Shown here: one piece after another, positions 28,543 through 36,926 of the stretch
Layout of the letters: every line of letters begins with the position of its first letter
How positions within the stretch are numbered: position 1 is the stretch's first letter
DNA from: Saprospiraceae bacterium
Lineage (GTDB): Bacteria > Bacteroidota > Bacteroidia > Chitinophagales > Saprospiraceae
NCBI GenBank assembly: GCA_016718205.1
Contig: JADKEB010000031.1
Span: 310,001-374,000 of the forward strand
Direction of reading: 5' to 3'
Length of the DNA: 64,000 nt
Translations under genes and position numbers: made by a program
The notes under the pieces: generated by a model
Databases searched by the model: none
The model's input: the letters and a program-made list of their open reading frames with translations, nothing else
What the model was told of the DNA's origin: nothing

Positions 28543-30055
28543 TAGTTATTTTTAAGGCTGGATATTTTATTCAACAATAACTTTGAGCGGTTGCCCAGAT
28601 CATAGGATTTTTGATAGAAAATCGAAGCATTTCTGCCGTCTTCCAAAGCTATGTATATATCTCCCATCAACTCTGTAGCTTCAATACTCTTTCCATTGCT
28701 CATCTGTATGGCTTGTTCGGCATAAGTCTTTGCCTTATTAAATTCTTTTTTCAGGAGGTATATTTGTCCTGTGGCTGCCATGATTCTAGAATCCAGATCA
28801 GGATTTCCAGCTGCTATTATGGAGGCTTCGGCAAGTGTGTTTTCGGCTTTTTTCAATTCATTTTTAGCAATCAAAGCAACCGATGCAAAATAATAGGACA
28901 TGGCTTGATTTGGAAAAAAATCTATAGCATTTGATGAGGTGGCGACAAGAGCTTCAAAGTCTTGGGTAAACATCTGACAAAACATAAGCTGCTCCCAGAC
29001 TGCATAATTTTTTTTATTCAGACTGAGTGTTTTTTCATATTGCCTTATTGCTGCGACATAGTTTCCATTATTTTTGAGTACATCACCATAGACAGCATGG
29101 GATTTGGCATCATCCGGATGTGCGATGACCAACTTATCACATACTGATATCAGTTGATTGCCGAGTATGGTGTCTGCTGTCACAGCATGTTTTTGCACAT
29201 AAGGCATCAATTCTTTTATTTTGATATCAATAGGTGCATCGCCATTGGAAATCAAAGGCATCAAAGAAGCAAAATAATCATCGCGTGTCCCTTTTCCTTT
29301 ATTGAGCAAAAGCAAACCCAGTTTGGCATCATTATCGTATGGGTCGATCTCCAATATTTTTTTAAGGTACGATTCGCTCTCAGTTATTTTGTCATTGGCA
29401 TGTAATATTTTGACAATCAATACGTAGTATTTTTTTTCTAAAGGGTATTTTGCAGTTATGGTTTTTAAAGTTCCTATACATTCATTGAGTTTTCCTGACG
29501 CATCCAGAATCTCTGCCCTCATGATAGTATTGCCAACGCTCCACCCGACATTTTTTCCTTTAGTTCAAGGATCTGCAATGCTTTTGAATATTCCTCGGAT
29601 TTCAGGTAGATTTGAACGATCTGATCATAAGTTTCAGAGTCTTTTGGCTGCAAGGTGATAAGATGTTGCAGTGTTTTGACAGCTTCACTATTTCTTCCCA
29701 ATTCCCGGGCAAAACTGACTTCCCACTTCCTTAACCAGATATTATCAGGCTCTAATTGTACCGCAGCTTTCAGATTGGACTCGGCCTGATTGATGTCCCT
29801 ATTGCTGTGGTATAGCTTCGCAAGTTCAAAGTGTATGGAAGCACTTGGCGGCGTGACTCGCCTGAGAGAATCGAGCAGTTTTATAGCTTCGGGTTTTTTG
29901 CCTGATGTCACTAATAACTTTGCCGCTATAAATTGGTCTTCTATTTTGACATCTTCCTCGGTTTTTCTGCTATCAATAGCCTGAGAATGAATTAATTTTG
30001 GTATCATCATGCTCCAAATGAGATGAATAAACAAAATTCTTTTTCTAATTGTCAT
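28542..30055 (-). pseudogene. Tetratricopeptide repeat protein, split by a frameshift
   Basis: Two open frames (29519-30055 and 28542-29522) form one TPR protein of about 504 residues. The first has a signal peptide (ending LIHSQ) and TPR units such as ASIHFELAKLYHSNRDINQAESNLKAAV. The second continues with KTITAKYPLEKKYYVLIVKIL and AIRQYEKTLSLNKKNYAVWEQLMFCQM. Adding one G at 29541-29542 replaces the early stop with SGGSVGNTIMRAEILDASGK and fuses them. The four-base ATGA overlap could also mean two coupled genes, but the second piece then lacks any signal peptide. It is probably a periplasmic scaffold acting with the DUF4292 and EnvC proteins encoded downstream. Confidence 0.75.
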
Positions 30056-30142
30056 TTTATATATTTTAATGCAAGTGTTATGTTAAGTGTTGAATAACGG
30101 ATCAATTATAAGTAGATTTTTCTTTTGATCAAGTCGAGTGTT

Positions 30143-30170
30143 CCCTACCTTAGCCGTAGCTAAAGTAGGG
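30143..30170. other. Strong hairpin between the mla operon and the TPR gene
   Basis: CCCTAC-c-TTAGC (30143-30154), loop CGTA, GCTAA-a-GTAGGG (30159-30170). It is a twelve-position stem with one mismatch. It lies downstream of the leftward mla-type operon but lacks an adjacent T run on that strand, so a terminator role is uncertain. Confidence 0.5.
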
Positions 30171-30330
30171 GTTCATCAACGAAGAGCAAATGGAAAAGAT
30201 ACAATAAGTCATCTGTCAATTTAACCTTAAAAAAACACTATATGAAACCTAAAACGTCAAAAGTGGGTCCAAAGTTATAAAAACACATTGAAATATTTTT
30301 AATGTCTGTTGAAAGTAACTCAAATAACAA

Positions 30331-30358
30331 AATTTTAAACATACTCTAAACATACTCT
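30331..30358. repeat. Terminal fragment of the dispersed element with tandem 11-base duplication
   Basis: TTTTAAACATACTCT matches the right terminus of the 26336-26595 element. The last 11 bases, AAACATACTCT (30337-30347), are repeated exactly at 30348-30358. No left terminus was found in the gap back to 30056, which otherwise holds only the 30143 hairpin. Confidence 0.6.
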
Positions 30359-30370
30359 TACATCCTGCTA

Positions 30371-31405
30371 TTATTTTATCTTTAATTTTTGATCTTTTGC
30401 TTTCAATTTATCTTTTTCTAACTTTTCAAAATATCCGCGTAACAACCAGTTGTGTTTTAGAGCTTCAAGGTTTTGATTTAATAAAACTCCTGCCTGATGG
30501 AGTTCTAGGATGGCAGAATCTAAATGAATTGTAGTTTGGTCAATTTTTTTAACCAAAGTTGGATCATTGGAAAGGTAATTGATAGCACCTTGACCACTTT
30601 TGAAATTTCCGATCGTTTGGTTGGCATTGTTGATAGTAGCATTAAGATTGTCAACTAAGGATTCAAGATTATTTGATACTTTTTCCACATTTGATATGAT
30701 GTTTTTCATACTGCTGGCGATAGAAGTATCTTTGATGGTGCCCAACAAATTATTTTTGTTGTCTAATGATAATACCTGTCTGTTCACGTTTTGAATGATG
30801 GAGACAGACTGGCTGGATGCATCGCGTAAGTTGTGCATTGTTTGTTTTAAATCGTTAGCCATGGTTGGATCAGAAAGCATCTGATGAATGATGCCACCTC
30901 CTGATGATATTTCTTTACTGATTTTGAGCAATTCGGAGGTGAGAAGTGCAGCATTTTCATTAGTAATGCTCAGTGTATGTAACATTTCATCCGTTCTTGT
31001 CCTTGTAAAAGATTTCAGGGTATCACCATTGGAGATGTATGCTGAGTTTTGTCCGCCTGGTATGATATTCACAACCATGTTGCCTACCAGTCCGTCTGAA
31101 GTGATGACTGCTTTTGCATCTTTTTTTATAAATTTCATTATATTTTTATGCAATGAAATAGTCACCACCACGTCAGAATCACTGATCATTGAGATTGAAG
31201 TAACCGTACCTGAATTCATTCCTGAATATCGCACATTATTACCTGCTTTTAGCCCATTGATATTATCAAAAATTGCATATACATCCTTGTTTGCTCCCCA
31301 TATATTACTTTGATTTCCAATGAAGTAGGAAAAAATAATAAAAATAGAAACACCGGCAATCACAAAAATTCCAAGTTTTATTTTTTGATATTCTGTGCTT
31401 TTCAT
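30371..31405 (-). CDS. mlaD: MCE-domain protein (MlaD-like)
   Basis: This is the 344-residue substrate-binding component of an MCE/Mla-type phospholipid transport system. A single membrane helix lies at about 10-28 (LGIFVIAGVSIFIIFSYFIG), with the MCE domain at about 36-115 (VYAIFDNINGLKAGNNVRYSGMNSGTVTSI and LVGNMVVNIIPGG). A long helical/coiled-coil periplasmic tail follows (about 130-330) that would extend towards the outer membrane. It is the last gene of the mlaE-mlaF-mlaD order, starting four bases after mlaF ends. Confidence 0.92.
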   Translation of the reverse strand: MKSTEYQKIKLGIFVIAGVSIFIIFSYFIGNQSNIWGANKDVYAIFDNINGLKAGNNVRYSGMNSGTVTSISMISDSDVVVTISLHKNIMKFIKKDAKAVITSDGLVGNMVVNIIPGGQNSAYISNGDTLKSFTRTRTDEMLHTLSITNENAALLTSELLKISKEISSGGGIIHQMLSDPTMANDLKQTMHNLRDASSQSVSIIQNVNRQVLSLDNKNNLLGTIKDTSIASSMKNIISNVEKVSNNLESLVDNLNATINNANQTIGNFKSGQGAINYLSNDPTLVKKIDQTTIHLDSAILELHQAGVLLNQNLEALKHNWLLRGYFEKLEKDKLKAKDQKLKIK

Positions 31406-31408
31406 AAC

Positions 31409-32170
31409 TTAAGTTTTAAAAAATGCCATAACTTTTGGGTCTTTTGATGCATCCAGTTCCGCAAATGTACCTTCTGCATAATTCTTTCCATCCACCAGAA
31501 GTATCATCCTGTTGGATATAAACCTGGCGCAGTCCACATCATGCGTTATTACTATGGATGAAGTTTTATATTGGGTTTGGATGGATTTCATTAGCAAAAT
31601 GATTTCTTTTGCTGTGATCGGGTCCAGCCCAGTAGTTGGTTCGTCATATAGAATAATTTTTGGTTTCAGGATCAATGTTCTGGCCAAAGCAATCCTTCTT
31701 TTCATACCTCCTGATAATTCTTCGGGCATGAGATCTATTGTTTCTTCCAGACCTACATTTTTCAGCACTTCCATGACCAATGGCGTGGCATCTCTGATTT
31801 TTCCAAATTTTAAAGTGTGTCGCCTTAAAGGAAATTCTATGTTTTCTCTTACAGTCATAGAGTCATAAAGTGCACTTCCCTGAAATAAAAACCCTACCTC
31901 AGTCCTGATTTCATCCAACTCTTCATCCTGGAGGGTTTCCATGTTTTTACCCATGACAACGATGCTTCCGGAATCCTGTTTTTCCAGACCTATCAGACAC
32001 TTGATCATCACAGACTTTCCACTTCCTGACTTGCCCATTATTACAAGTGTCTCACCTTCGTTGAGATCCAAATCAAATCCATCAAGCACCTTGTGATCTC
32101 CGTAAGATTTACAGAGGTTTCTTATCTCAACAATTTTGACATTTTCAGTAAATACATTGTTCATGATCAA
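31409..32170 (-). CDS. mlaF: ABC transporter ATP-binding protein (MlaF-like)
   Basis: This 253-residue ATPase powers MCE-dependent lipid transport between the membranes. It has Walker A GKSGSGKSV near 45, signature LSGGMKRRIALARTL near 150, Walker B IILYDEPTTGLDP near 172 and the switch His in VITHDVD near 208. LSGGM followed by RRIALAR is typical of the MlaF/Ttg2A subgroup. It overlaps the mlaE stop by four bases and is followed closely by mlaD. Confidence 0.95.
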   Translation of the reverse strand: MIMNNVFTENVKIVEIRNLCKSYGDHKVLDGFDLDLNEGETLVIMGKSGSGKSVMIKCLIGLEKQDSGSIVVMGKNMETLQDEELDEIRTEVGFLFQGSALYDSMTVRENIEFPLRRHTLKFGKIRDATPLVMEVLKNVGLEETIDLMPEELSGGMKRRIALARTLILKPKIILYDEPTTGLDPITAKEIILLMKSIQTQYKTSSIVITHDVDCARFISNRMILLVDGKNYAEGTFAELDASKDPKVMAFFKT

Positions 32171-32937
32171 TACATCAAGTCAGAAATAATAACAACAATA
32201 AAATCAATAAAAAAAACAAGAATCGAAGCTTCAACTACAGCGGAGTTGGCAGAAACACCAACACCTGCCGTCCCATGGATAGTGGTATATCCTTTGTAAC
32301 AACCGACTAATCCAATAGCAAATCCAAAAAAAAAGGTTTTTATGGTAGCAGGTATTAAATCCACAAAATCAAGTGAAGCCATGACATCGTTGAAAAACAA
32401 TATTAGGGAGACTTCACCTTTGACGTTTTCAATAATAAATGAACCCGTTAACGCAATCACATCAGCGAGTAAGACTAATACAGGCAACATGAAGGTAGTA
32501 GCAAGAATCCTTGTAACCACCAGATACTTAAATGGATTGGTGCCGGAAACTTCCATGGCATCTATTTGTTCGGTAACCCTCATAGAGCCTAATTCTGCTC
32601 CTATTCCCGAACCTATCTTACCTGCACATATCAAAGCTGTGATAATCGGACCTATCTCTCTCAGGATAGCAATACCAACCATTGAAGGTATCCATGAATC
32701 AGCGCCCAATTCAACCATTTTTGGTCTGGATTGCATCGTAAATACCAAGCCTATGATAAATCCTGTAATAACCACTAATAATATTGATTTGTTTCCAACA
32801 TTATAACACTGACGTAAAAACTCCCTCCCTTCAAAAGGCTTTTTGAAGAGTTCTTTGAAAAACTTATGTGCAAAAAGATATAGTTCACCTGTTTCTATCA
32901 GGATTGATTTCAAACCTTTGTATTCTTCACTTTTCAT
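32167..32937 (-). CDS. mlaE: MlaE-like ABC transporter permease
   Basis: This is the 256-residue inner-membrane permease of the MCE system. I choose the ATG at 32937 (MKSEEYKGLKS). The longer frame adds 33 charged residues not expected in the family. The body has GFIIGLVFTMQSRPKMVELGA, LREIGPIITALICAGKIGSGIGAELGSMRVTEQIDA (the family hallmark containing the EQIDA coupling helix) and several hydrophobic helices to the C-terminus. The order E-F-D with overlaps indicates one operon. Confidence 0.93.
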   Translation of the reverse strand: MKSEEYKGLKSILIETGELYLFAHKFFKELFKKPFEGREFLRQCYNVGNKSILLVVITGFIIGLVFTMQSRPKMVELGADSWIPSMVGIAILREIGPIITALICAGKIGSGIGAELGSMRVTEQIDAMEVSGTNPFKYLVVTRILATTFMLPVLVLLADVIALTGSFIIENVKGEVSLILFFNDVMASLDFVDLIPATIKTFFFGFAIGLVGCYKGYTTIHGTAGVGVSANSAVVEASILVFFIDFIVVIISDLMY

Positions 32938-33078
32938 TAGGCTTGGGTTATTGAGTATTTTTATATTTTTATTTTTGAGGACGACTCGACAAATAGAATT
33001 TTTATAATGGTAAATTTTGTAGTCGAATGTGGGCAATTCGGCGAAAAATTAACGCAATTAAAAGTAATACATGTTAGT

Positions 33079-33110
33079 CGGAGCCCAAAAGTAAAGTTTT
33101 AACATACTCT
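33079..33110 (+). repeat. Right-end fragment of the dispersed element
   Basis: CGGAGCCCAAAAGTAAAG followed by TTTTAACATACTCT matches the last 40 or so bases of the 26336-26595 element with a few differences. It lies between the divergent mlaE and lolA genes. Confidence 0.65.
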
Positions 33111-33298
33111 AAATGTAACCTTAATTTATTATTCCAAAGGTAGCTTATTTGTACCACATCTCTTGGTGATATTAGTCATACATTTGATTGTTTAATGTCA
33201 TGACTGATGGTCAAATGTTGACTTTAACAATATATTGACTAAAATATTTTAACTTTTGTGACAGATATATTGTCTTACATCAAAATATCTCAACAGGT

Positions 33299-33991
33299 AT
33301 GCATCAGGGTTTAAGTAAAATTGCATTTCTATTTTTTATATGCTCAATGATAGTCCACATAGTGGAAGCTCAATCCACATACACATCCAAAAGAGACAAT
33401 GACCCAAAAGCAAAAATGATACTTGATAAGCTGAAGAAACAATATGACAGCTACAAGACTATGGAAATCAATTTTAGCATGGAACTGGAACTACCAAACA
33501 AACCCACCGAAATTCAAAACGGAACCGTCATACAGGATGGGAAAAAATATCAACTAAAAATGAAAGATCAGGAAATATATTGTGACAATAAATCAGTATG
33601 GGTCTATCTCAAGAAAAACAAGGAAGTCCAGATAAGTGACTATGACGAATCAGAGTCATCGGCTATAATGTCTCCTAAACAATTACTTACACTCTACGAA
33701 AAAGGTGAATATATTTATGCCATCATGGAAGAAAGGAAAGTGGGTAATGTGACCTTTTCTGATATTGAATTTAAACCAGTGAGCAAAAAATCTGATTTTA
33801 CAAAAATGAGGCTCACAGTAGATAAAAATTCAAATAAAATGGTATCTTTACGTGTTTTTTCCAAAGACGGATCAAAATATATGCTAAAAATAAATGACAT
33901 TAAGTCAAATAAAAAATATGACCCTGCACTCTTTATATTCAACCCAAAAGCAGTAACAGGTGTTCATATTGAAGATCTGAGGATTGATTAA
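33299..33991 (+). CDS. lolA: LolA-like outer-membrane lipoprotein carrier protein
   Basis: This 230-residue periplasmic protein has a signal peptide (1-24, ending VEAQ). The LolA fold is suggested by LDKLKKQYDSYKTMEINFSMEL, then NGTVIQDGKKYQLKMKDQEIYCDNKSVWVYLKKNKEVQI and DPALFIFNPKAVTGVHIEDLRID. LolA shuttles lipoproteins from the LolCDE complex across the periplasm. The family in Bacteroidota is usually a single LolA without a classical LolB. A strong terminator follows. It is divergent from the mla operon. Confidence 0.88.
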   Translation: MHQGLSKIAFLFFICSMIVHIVEAQSTYTSKRDNDPKAKMILDKLKKQYDSYKTMEINFSMELELPNKPTEIQNGTVIQDGKKYQLKMKDQEIYCDNKSVWVYLKKNKEVQISDYDESESSAIMSPKQLLTLYEKGEYIYAIMEERKVGNVTFSDIEFKPVSKKSDFTKMRLTVDKNSNKMVSLRVFSKDGSKYMLKINDIKSNKKYDPALFIFNPKAVTGVHIEDLRID

Positions 33992-34026
33992 ATAGAACCG
34001 AATTCAGTTACTCAGTTTACCAACCA

Positions 34027-34063
34027 GCGATTCTTGGTTTCAACCTCCAGGAATCGCTTTTTT
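34027..34063 (+). terminator. Rho-independent terminator after lolA
   Basis: GCGATTCTTGG (34027-34037) pairs with CCAGGAATCGC (34047-34057), one G-U pair, followed by six T. Confidence 0.88.
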
Positions 34064-34337
34064 ATTTACCAATACTCAAAATATATTGGTTTGCGAAAAA
34101 CTCTTTAGTCAAGTTACTGAGAGAAAATTAAAGTAGGTGCAGTAATTGATAGCTTTGTCAATGTTAATTCATAGTAAATAAAATAGCTGTTAATAAACGA
34201 TTTAAGCCAATTGAGAATAAAATTTAAGCTCAGTTCTTCTTAATGTGTATTATCAAAGTTTATTGAAACTTTGATTTGCAGACCTTTTTTAATAGCCGAT
34301 CTAAGGGGATTCTCCCATAGAAAAATCAAGTAGGGTT

Positions 34338-34368
34338 AAAAACAAAAGGTCAGACACTGCCTGACCTT
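34338..34368 (-). terminator. Rho-independent terminator after the flotillin gene (minus strand)
   Basis: On the minus strand AAGGTCAG, loop GCAGTGT, CTGACCTT followed by TTGTTTTT. The stem is eight base pairs. It lies 28 bases past the flotillin stop. The region 34064-34337 between the two terminators holds no recognisable feature. Confidence 0.8.
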
Positions 34369-34396
34369 CATTTTTCTAAAATTTGTTATACCTTCA

Positions 34397-35929
34397 CTAT
34401 TCTTTTTTATCCGGCTCTGCAGACGTAATTTCTTTTGTCGGCTCTGTTCCTTTCAGATAAGTGGGAAGATTTAGACCGGCCATATTAAAAAGATCATTGA
34501 GCGGTGGTACGGACTTCATCATACCTGCTACAAAGTTGGCTGTGGCTCCGTTACCATTTTCATTGCCTCCATTTCCGCTGTCCCAGACCGTGATTTTATC
34601 AATCTTGATATTTTTGACAGCTTCTACCTGTGTTTTCACCAATTCCGGTAATTTTTCAATCAACAATAACTGGAATGCTTTCGATGGATCTCCACCAGCT
34701 GCTTTTACTACCTTTTCGTAACCTTCTGCCTGTTTTGTAAGTATTTCGTACAAGCCTTTTGCTTCCGCTTCCATTTTTGCAAAAATGGCATCAGCTTCTC
34801 CCTTGGCATTCACTCTTATACGCTCTGCTTCGGCCTGAGCATCGATGATAGCCCTCTGTTTTGCTATTTCTGCCGGTATGACCACATTGGCTATCTGACT
34901 TGATCGCTCTCTTTCAGACCTGGCAAGTTCTGCCTTTTGTTCTGCCGAATAAGCTTCCTCAAGTGCCCTTGCTTGCTGCACCTTTTCTGCAGTGATCGCT
35001 ATACGATTTGATTCTGCTTCCTTTTCCCGGCGTAAGGCATCAGAATTGGCAATAGAGATTTTTGCTTCGTTTTCTCCCTGTACAGCAATAGCATTGGCTT
35101 CAGACATCTTCACCCTGGTATCTCTTTCAGCTTCTGCTTTTCCTATGGCTTCATCTCTGTTTGCGGCAGCAATGCTCACTTCTTTGTCTTTTTGAGTCAC
35201 GGCCATTTTTACGTCCCGATCTCTGTGAGTTTCTGCAATGGATATATCCCGCTCTCTGTCTGCCATGGCTTTTCCTGTTTCTCCTATTTTCTCCTGTTCA
35301 GCTACACTGATTTTAGCTTCATTGATAGCTTTGGCAGCTGCTTCCTTTCCCAAAGCTTCGATATAGCCTGACTCATCTTTGATGTCAGTGACATTGACGT
35401 TGATCAGTTTTAAGCCTATTTTTTTGAGTTCATTGTCTACATTTTTAGAGATGTTATCGAGAAATTTATCCCTGTCGGAATTGATCTCTTCAATGGACAT
35501 TGTAGCAATAACCAGTCTCAGCTGTCCGAATAATATATCTTTTGACAATTCCTGAATCTGTTCATGCTTCAGCCCCAATAATCTTTCAGCAGCATTATTC
35601 ATGCTATCCGCTTCAGTGGAGATCGCAATAGTAAACCTGCAAGGTACATCCACCCTGATATTCTGTCTGCTCAGTGCGTTGGTAAGATTGGCTTCTATTG
35701 AGATCGGTTTAAGGTCTAAATATGCGTAATCCTGGATCACCGGCCAAATAAAAGCACCACCGCCGTGGATACATTTAGCAGATGTACCTCCGGTACGACC
35801 ATAAACTACAAGTATTTTGTCTGATGGACACCGCTTGTATCTGGAGATCAACGCCAAAATGATGATAAAAAAAACAAAGGCCGCTACTAAGATAATCAAC
35901 ATAGGGCCGAAACTTGATAATTCATTCAT
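34397..35929 (-). CDS. Flotillin-like SPFH-domain membrane protein
   Basis: This is a 510-residue flotillin, a scaffold of membrane microdomains. The N-terminal hydrophobic hairpin lies at about 8-28 and the SPFH/band-7 domain at about 30-195 (CIHGGGAFIWPVIQDYAYLDLKPISIEANLTNALS). A long Ala/Glu-rich flotillin coiled coil covers about 200-400 (EAEAKGLYEIL, AEAERIRVNAKGEADAI). The C-terminal Gly/Asn-rich stretch and MAGLNLPTYL resemble YqiK/FloT types. The NfeD-like gene lies directly upstream on the same strand, the usual partnership. Confidence 0.93.
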   Translation of the reverse strand: MNELSSFGPMLIILVAAFVFFIIILALISRYKRCPSDKILVVYGRTGGTSAKCIHGGGAFIWPVIQDYAYLDLKPISIEANLTNALSRQNIRVDVPCRFTIAISTEADSMNNAAERLLGLKHEQIQELSKDILFGQLRLVIATMSIEEINSDRDKFLDNISKNVDNELKKIGLKLINVNVTDIKDESGYIEALGKEAAAKAINEAKISVAEQEKIGETGKAMADRERDISIAETHRDRDVKMAVTQKDKEVSIAAANRDEAIGKAEAERDTRVKMSEANAIAVQGENEAKISIANSDALRREKEAESNRIAITAEKVQQARALEEAYSAEQKAELARSERERSSQIANVVIPAEIAKQRAIIDAQAEAERIRVNAKGEADAIFAKMEAEAKGLYEILTKQAEGYEKVVKAAGGDPSKAFQLLLIEKLPELVKTQVEAVKNIKIDKITVWDSGNGGNENGNGATANFVAGMMKSVPPLNDLFNMAGLNLPTYLKGTEPTKEITSAEPDKKE

Positions 35930-35998
35930 AAAATAAAGTGATTTAGATTGGTTAATTAATAAATTTATTGGATTACTTTTTTCTTGGAAGAATTGAAA

Positions 35999-36565
35999 TT
36001 ACACTTTCCTGACAAGTACAATTTCTTCCGGTAAAACATCGATGATCAACACTTTATCACCGGTAGCTATGGGATCTGATTCCGCTATTGCAACGAGCTC
36101 ATGAACAGCTCCGTTGTAGGACACCTGAATTTTTCCATTACCTTCCCCAGCGGCAGGTATTCTAAGATACACTTCTGCTTCCTGATTGATCACTGCCTGT
36201 GAAGTAAAGGTATTGTCTTCTTCAAGTTTTCTGAACTGCTGAATCAAATAAAAAAATAATGCTACAAATATCACTCCTACACCTACTGATGCAGTAACAA
36301 GAAGGAATTTGTTATCTATGGTGTTAAAAAAACTGATACCACCCCAACTGAATCCCAAAAGGAAGTTGATCATATTCCTTAACGTAAACAATTCCATTGG
36401 GCTATCAGCATGACCAAAATCTCCCCCTGTGTCATGATCTGTATCCATATCACCTATCCCAATAAAAGTCATTGCAGACTGAAGGATAAAAATCAGAGAG
36501 ACCGGCATAGCCACATACCAAAAAGTCTTCAGGTAAATATCAGCATCACTCAAAAAATCAAACAT
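35999..36565 (-). CDS. NfeD-like membrane protein with C-terminal OB-fold
   Basis: With the ATG at 36565 (MFDFLSDADIYLKTFWY) the protein has 188 residues. Three hydrophobic segments (about 16-35, 62-80 and 85-108) precede a C-terminal OB-fold (about 118-188: EVYLRIPAAGEGNGKIQVSYNGAVHELVAI, ending VDVLPEEIVLVRKV-like). The longer frame adds 44 residues with no ATG-linked support and is rejected. NfeD-like proteins pair with flotillin/stomatin proteins to organise membranes. The flotillin gene follows 69 bases downstream. Confidence 0.82.
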   Translation of the reverse strand: MFDFLSDADIYLKTFWYVAMPVSLIFILQSAMTFIGIGDMDTDHDTGGDFGHADSPMELFTLRNMINFLLGFSWGGISFFNTIDNKFLLVTASVGVGVIFVALFFYLIQQFRKLEEDNTFTSQAVINQEAEVYLRIPAAGEGNGKIQVSYNGAVHELVAIAESDPIATGDKVLIIDVLPEEIVLVRKV

Positions 36566-36885
36566 AGTTAAAAGTTTTATTACAGTTTGTAAACATAATA
36601 AAGTGTTAATAAATTCCAAAAATAGGTATAAAATTTGACTAATAATGGTTTCTTCATGACCAATTACTACAATAAGTTCGATCAATCTTAAAGTCAAACC
36701 GAAAGTAAACTTCTTCTATGACGCAGGTCAAGCTAAGGCGGGCAGGTTTAAAATTGCTGGAGTTTTACTCTTTCTTTGATTTTGGTATCCAAAAAAAAAT
36801 GATTTTAAAATATTTCGAATTTATTCCATTGAAAAAATATAATTGAAAGATTGATAAACAAAATACGTTATTGTGTTATTTACAC
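36566..36885. other. Divergent intergenic region between the NfeD-like gene and pyk
   Basis: AT-rich with no coding frame or repeat copy that I recognise apart from the pyk promoter element at its right end. A short GC-rich patch (about 36716-36745) has no assigned role. Confidence 0.45.
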
Positions 36886-36893
36886 TATCTTTG
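36886..36893 (+). promoter_or_regulatory. -7 element of the pyk promoter
   Basis: TATCTTTG, a perfect TAnnTTTG match 33 bases before the pyk ATG. No convincing -33 element at 19-20 bases upstream. Confidence 0.5.
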
Positions 36894-36926
36894 CCCTTTA
36901 CTTTTAATTAGAAATCAAAACATCTT

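Noticed and set aside
28542..30055. Two separate TPR genes coupled by ATGA
   Set aside because: The second would lack a signal peptide, and a single added G gives a continuous, typical TPR protein. Other genes nearby carry the same kind of indel.
32167..33036. Longer mlaE start at 33036
   Set aside because: The extra 33 residues are charged, lack family similarity and precede the natural ATG at 32937.
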